DNA of 8,343 bases from ZC4RG30 sp964417875 (GTDB lineage Bacteria > Pseudomonadota > Gammaproteobacteria > Steroidobacterales > Steroidobacteraceae), in NCBI GenBank assembly GCA_964417875.1, contig CAYQJU010000099.1:1-8343 (forward strand), given 5' to 3'. The translations under genes and the position numbers were made by a program. Numbering within the stretch: the first letter of the stretch is position 1; each line of letters opens with the position of its first letter. The notes under the pieces were generated by a model. The model had not been told where the DNA came from. It searched no databases and worked only from the letters and a program-made list of their open reading frames with translations. Below are positions 6,635 to 8,343 of the stretch, piece by piece.

Positions 6635-7027
6635 ATGAAAGTCCCAGCAATCCTGGCAGCGATCATGTCATGCGCAGTACTCGCGGCATGCAGCAATGCA
6701 GATTCACCTTCGGAGCGCACCGACACGGGCGCATTTGGCACCGGTGCCGCAGGCACTGGCGCAACCGGTATCGATGACACCAATACCGGCATCGACAACA
6801 CCGGCATGGACAACACCGGCACGATGACCACGCCCGGCACCGACCTCGACACCAACAGCACGCTGGATTCACCGGCGGGCGTGGGCACGGGCACCGGTGC
6901 GGACATGGATATGGGGACCGGCACGGGCACCGGCGCTGACTCGACGAACTCGGGCAGCACCGATCGCTCCACCGGCACCACGAGCGGCACCAGTGATGGC
7001 GCCGATCTGGACCGTCAGCAGAACTGA
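6635..7027 (+). CDS. Small Thr/Gly/Asp-rich low-complexity lipoprotein of unknown function
   Basis: A 130-residue predicted lipoprotein. K2, a hydrophobic stretch (residues 3-18) and the lipobox L16-A17-A18-C19 direct lipidation at C19. Serine at +2 would allow sorting to the outer membrane. The mature chain of 112 residues is almost entirely low complexity: by hand count about 23% Thr, 20% Gly and 14% Asp, with one Glu, no Lys and no Cys after C19. It contains the pentapeptide NTGID/NTGMD in tandem and GTGTGAD twice. No fold or catalytic motif is recognised; it is probably disordered and acidic. The frame runs upstream to an ATG at 6524, but that N-terminus lacks a ribosome binding site and would bury the signal peptide, so 6635 is chosen. 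It converges on the PNPOx-like gene. Confidence 0.8.
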   Translation: MKVPAILAAIMSCAVLAACSNADSPSERTDTGAFGTGAAGTGATGIDDTNTGIDNTGMDNTGTMTTPGTDLDTNSTLDSPAGVGTGTGADMDMGTGTGTGADSTNSGSTDRSTGTTSGTSDGADLDRQQN

Positions 7028-7040
7028 CGCGTCCGCAAGC

Positions 7041-7097
7041 GGCTCATGAAGAGCCAGGCGTGGCCTGATACCGCAAGGTTTCAGGCCACGTCTATTT
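7041..7097. terminator. Convergent, probably bidirectional terminator with tandem hairpins
   Basis: A 5-bp hairpin (GGCTC 7041-7045 with GAGCC 7051-7055) is followed by a strong one: CGTGGCCTGA (7059-7068) pairs perfectly with TCAGGCCACG (7081-7090). After a T-T mismatch, ACC/GGT closes a GCAA (GNRA-type) tetraloop. The outer stem extends three more pairs, one of them G-U. TCTATTT follows on the plus strand, giving a short T tract. The right arm overlaps the stop codon and last codons of the minus-strand PNPOx-like gene. Confidence 0.65.
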
Positions 7098-7518
7098 CGC
7101 CTTCCTCGGCACCTTCCCAGTAATGCACGCGGCGCGCGTGCACATGGATCATCACCAGGCCCGGGGTGTCGATGCCGGCGTCGAACCAGCGCTGCAGTGA
7201 CGGATTCCAGTGCGGCAGGAACTGGCGCCGGTCGCGCACCACGCGGGCCATGCCTTCCACATTGATGTGGATCCCCGGCCCGCCCAGCAGATGGCGCCCA
7301 CCCTGGAAGGCCAGCGCCACCTTCGGATCCCGCTCGATGTCGCGCACCAGCTGCGAGTCGTCCCACGCGAAGAAGAACGAATCGCCGCGATAGTCGAGCT
7401 CCCGGTTGTGGCTCATCGGACGGCCGGTGATGTGCCCATGCGGGTCGTGGGTCATCAGCATCGCAATATCCATCTGGCGGATCTTCCGCGCGATGTCGGT
7501 AATCGATCGGTAACTCAA
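7081..7518 (-). CDS. Pyridoxamine 5'-phosphate oxidase-like flavin-binding protein (general stress protein 26 type)
   Basis: A short split-barrel protein (145 residues from the preferred start) resembling the stress-protein branch of the PNPOx family, which binds FMN or a related flavin. Recognisable blocks are the opening IARKIRQMDIAMLMTHDPHGHITGRPMS, then LDYRGDSFFFAWDDSQLVRDIERDPKVALAF, and GIHINVEGMARVVRDR, ending in the usual Trp-containing helix and VMIHVHARRVHYWEG. True PNPOx activity is not implied; the family covers redox or flavin storage roles. The frame is open back to a TTG at 7560, but the TTG at 7518 has GGAG 6 bases upstream (complement of 7525-7528) and gives an N-terminus like its relatives. 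A TACTGT box (complement of 7560-7565) also fits transcription starting inside the longer form. It is divergent from sodC. Confidence 0.85.
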   Translation of the reverse strand: MSYRSITDIARKIRQMDIAMLMTHDPHGHITGRPMSHNRELDYRGDSFFFAWDDSQLVRDIERDPKVALAFQGGRHLLGGPGIHINVEGMARVVRDRRQFLPHWNPSLQRWFDAGIDTPGLVMIHVHARRVHYWEGAEEGEIDVA

Positions 7519-7559
7519 CGCCCACTCCGCGCGCTGCAGCGGATTGCAGCGCTGTGACA

Positions 7560-7565
7560 ACAGTA
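7560..7565 (-). promoter_or_regulatory. Candidate -10 box (TACTGT) for the PNPOx-like gene
   Basis: Read on the minus strand, TACTGT fits TANNNT and predicts transcription from about 7552. That leaves a leader of about 34 bases before the TTG at 7518 and would exclude a start at 7560. No convincing -35 box accompanies it. Confidence 0.3.
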
Positions 7566-7588
7566 TTGCTGCAAAGCGCGCGCACGGC

Positions 7589-7607
7589 GCAGGGGGCCGG
7601 CCCCTGC
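7589..7607. other. GC-rich inverted repeat in the PNPOx/sodC divergent region
   Basis: GCAGGGG (7589-7595) pairs with CCCCTGC (7601-7607) across 5 bases. A shifted register gives the 12-base palindrome GGGGCCGGCCCC (7593-7604). It lies between the two divergent genes and could be an operator or a transcriptional insulator. Chance in GC-rich DNA is possible. Confidence 0.35.
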
Positions 7608-7633
7608 AACTGTCAGCAGCAGCCTACGTGGGT

Positions 7634-7656
7634 CCTACGCCGCGGGTGTGCGTAGG
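7634..7656. other. Inverted repeat CCTACGC/GCGTAGG with an extra direct copy
   Basis: CCTACGC (7634-7640) and GCGTAGG (7650-7656) are perfect 7-base arms around 9 bases. A further CCTACG lies at 7623-7628, 11 bases (about one helix turn) before the left arm. That spacing is more like regulator binding sites than a terminator. Confidence 0.4.
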
Positions 7657-7703
7657 CGCATCCTGACTATTGCGGCCGGGGGGCGCCGCTGATCGCGATG
7701 CGC

Positions 7704-7709
7704 TAATGT
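7704..7709 (+). promoter_or_regulatory. Candidate -10 box (TAATGT) of sodC
   Basis: TAATGT fits TANNNT, within TGCGCTAATGT (7699-7709), which is shared with one mismatch by the kinase upstream region. Predicted leader about 40 bases. It overlaps the first TGTTCC half-site (7707-7712), as expected if that site regulates the promoter. No good -35 box is visible. Confidence 0.35.
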
Positions 7710-7732
7710 TCCGCATTCTTGTTCCCGGAACA
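7707..7732. promoter_or_regulatory. Operator-like cluster of TGTTCC half-sites before sodC
   Basis: TGTTCC at 7707-7712 and again at 7720-7725, followed after one base by the inverse GGAACA at 7727-7732, giving the perfect odd palindrome TGTTCCCGGAACA. It lies between the putative -10 box and the start codon, where a repressor would block transcription. The regulator is not identified. Confidence 0.4.
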
Positions 7733-7741
7733 CATCGAAGC

Positions 7742-7746
7742 GAGGG
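7742..7746 (+). promoter_or_regulatory. Shine-Dalgarno site of sodC
   Basis: GAGGG lies 9 bases before the ATG at 7756, at a normal distance, and fixes that start. Confidence 0.7.
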
Positions 7747-7755
7747 ATTCGGCTC

Positions 7756-8343
7756 ATGAACAAAACCAGAATGATGCTGCTCGGACTGTGCTGCGCGGCC
7801 GCCGCGGCCTGCTCGCGCCAGGATGCGCCGCGTGAACCGGGTGCAGGACCAGGCGCGCCCGCAGCCACCACCGCCACCGGTGCGGCCGCGCCCGCGTCGG
7901 CTGTGGCGCAGCTCGAGAGCCGCTCCGGCAGCGAGGCCACGGGCCAGCTGGAACTCACGGCCGGACCGAATGGCGTGTCGATCACCGGCGAGATCGCCGG
8001 CCTCAACGCCGGCGCCGAGCATGGCTTCCATGTGCATGAGACCGGCGATTGCAGTGCTCCGGATGCGTCGAGCGCCGGGGGGCACTTCAACCCCGACAAT
8101 GCGCAGCATGGGCCGCCCACCGTGGCGCAGAGCGAGCGGCACCTGGGTGACCTGGGCAATATCGCCGCCGACGAGAACGGTCGCAGCGCGATCACCGCCG
8201 CGATCGAGGGCGCGACGCTGCGCGATGGCGGGCTGAACGACCTGATCGGCAAGGCGGTGGTGGTGCACGCGAATCGCGACGACTATGTGTCGCAGCCCTC
8301 CGGCGATGCCGGCGCGCGCATTGCCTGCGGCGTGATCCGCTAG
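7756..8343 (+). CDS. sodC: Cu/Zn superoxide dismutase, exported, probable lipoprotein
   Basis: A complete 195-residue enzyme that converts superoxide to hydrogen peroxide and oxygen outside the cytoplasm. The signal sequence has K3/R5, a hydrophobic core and AAAC ending at C19. Alanine at -3 is a weak lipobox, so lipidation at C19 is likely but not certain. A Pro/Ala/Gly-rich linker (about 25-50) leads to the enzyme domain. All metal ligands are present: copper H92, H94 and H171, bridging H110, and zinc H118, H129 and D132 (motifs GFHVHETGDC, GGHFNP, QHGPP, RHLGDLGNI, VVVHANRDDY). C99 and C191 should form the conserved disulfide, and R188 in GARIACGVI is the active-site arginine. The stop codon is the last three bases of the window, so nothing can be said of downstream genes. 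It is divergent from the PNPOx-like gene. Confidence 0.97.
   Translation: MNKTRMMLLGLCCAAAAACSRQDAPREPGAGPGAPAATTATGAAAPASAVAQLESRSGSEATGQLELTAGPNGVSITGEIAGLNAGAEHGFHVHETGDCSAPDASSAGGHFNPDNAQHGPPTVAQSERHLGDLGNIAADENGRSAITAAIEGATLRDGGLNDLIGKAVVVHANRDDYVSQPSGDAGARIACGVIR

Noticed and set aside
7519..7560. A longer PNPOx-like protein starting at the TTG at 7560
   Set aside because: No Shine-Dalgarno sequence precedes it and the extra 14 residues do not resemble the family. GGAG before the TTG at 7518 is a better fit, though the longer form cannot be excluded.
1..8343. A mobile or defence-system origin for the window
   Set aside because: No integrase, transposase, att-like direct repeat, CRISPR repeat or tRNA gene was seen, and base composition is even throughout.

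Overview
The window is GC-rich (codon third positions are mostly G or C) and looks chromosomal. It holds eight protein-coding genes, seven on the plus strand and one on the minus strand. The DinB subtype, the TANNNT-like -10 boxes and the gene mix (DUF892, Thr/Gly-rich lipoprotein, SodC) suggest a gammaproteobacterium near the Lysobacterales/Xanthomonadales. That placement is inferred from family resemblance and no database was searched. I saw no rRNA, tRNA, CRISPR array, transposase or phage gene.

Layout. 1-618: 3' part of a DUF892 ferritin-like gene with an added acidic-then-basic tail. 619-723: intergenic, with a GC hairpin and a possible -10 box. 724-1926: Y-family DNA polymerase IV (dinB), followed after 36 bases by 1963-3129, a YdjM-type membrane protein with the DUF457 metal-binding signature. 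3130-3307: a gap with a small hairpin and a -10-like box. 3308-5710: a soluble hybrid histidine kinase (three PAS, HisKA, HATPase, REC). 5762-6484: a NYN-domain putative ribonuclease with a C-terminal LOTUS/OST-HTH domain. 6635-7027: a short, low-complexity Thr/Gly/Asp lipoprotein. 7081-7518 (minus): a pyridoxamine-phosphate-oxidase-like flavin-binding protein. 7519-7755: a divergent regulatory region rich in inverted repeats. 7756-8343: a complete Cu/Zn superoxide dismutase whose stop codon is the last three bases of the window.

How the genes may work together. Several have stress-related families: DUF892 and PNPOx-like proteins are often stress-associated, DinB does translesion synthesis, E. 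coli ydjM and dinB are both LexA-controlled, and SodC removes periplasmic superoxide. The only structural evidence for co-expression is the short spacing of dinB and the ydjM-like gene, and possibly of the kinase and the NYN gene. The rest is a neighbourhood theme, not a demonstrated pathway.

Most notable points: three PAS units in exact 128-residue register; two SD-less genes (dinB, NYN-LOTUS) each with a TANNNT box exactly 7 bases before the start codon, which suggests leaderless mRNAs; a TGTTCC/GGAACA operator-like cluster before sodC; and a strong convergent hairpin with a GCAA tetraloop. I did not find convincing evidence of a wholly new multi-gene system.
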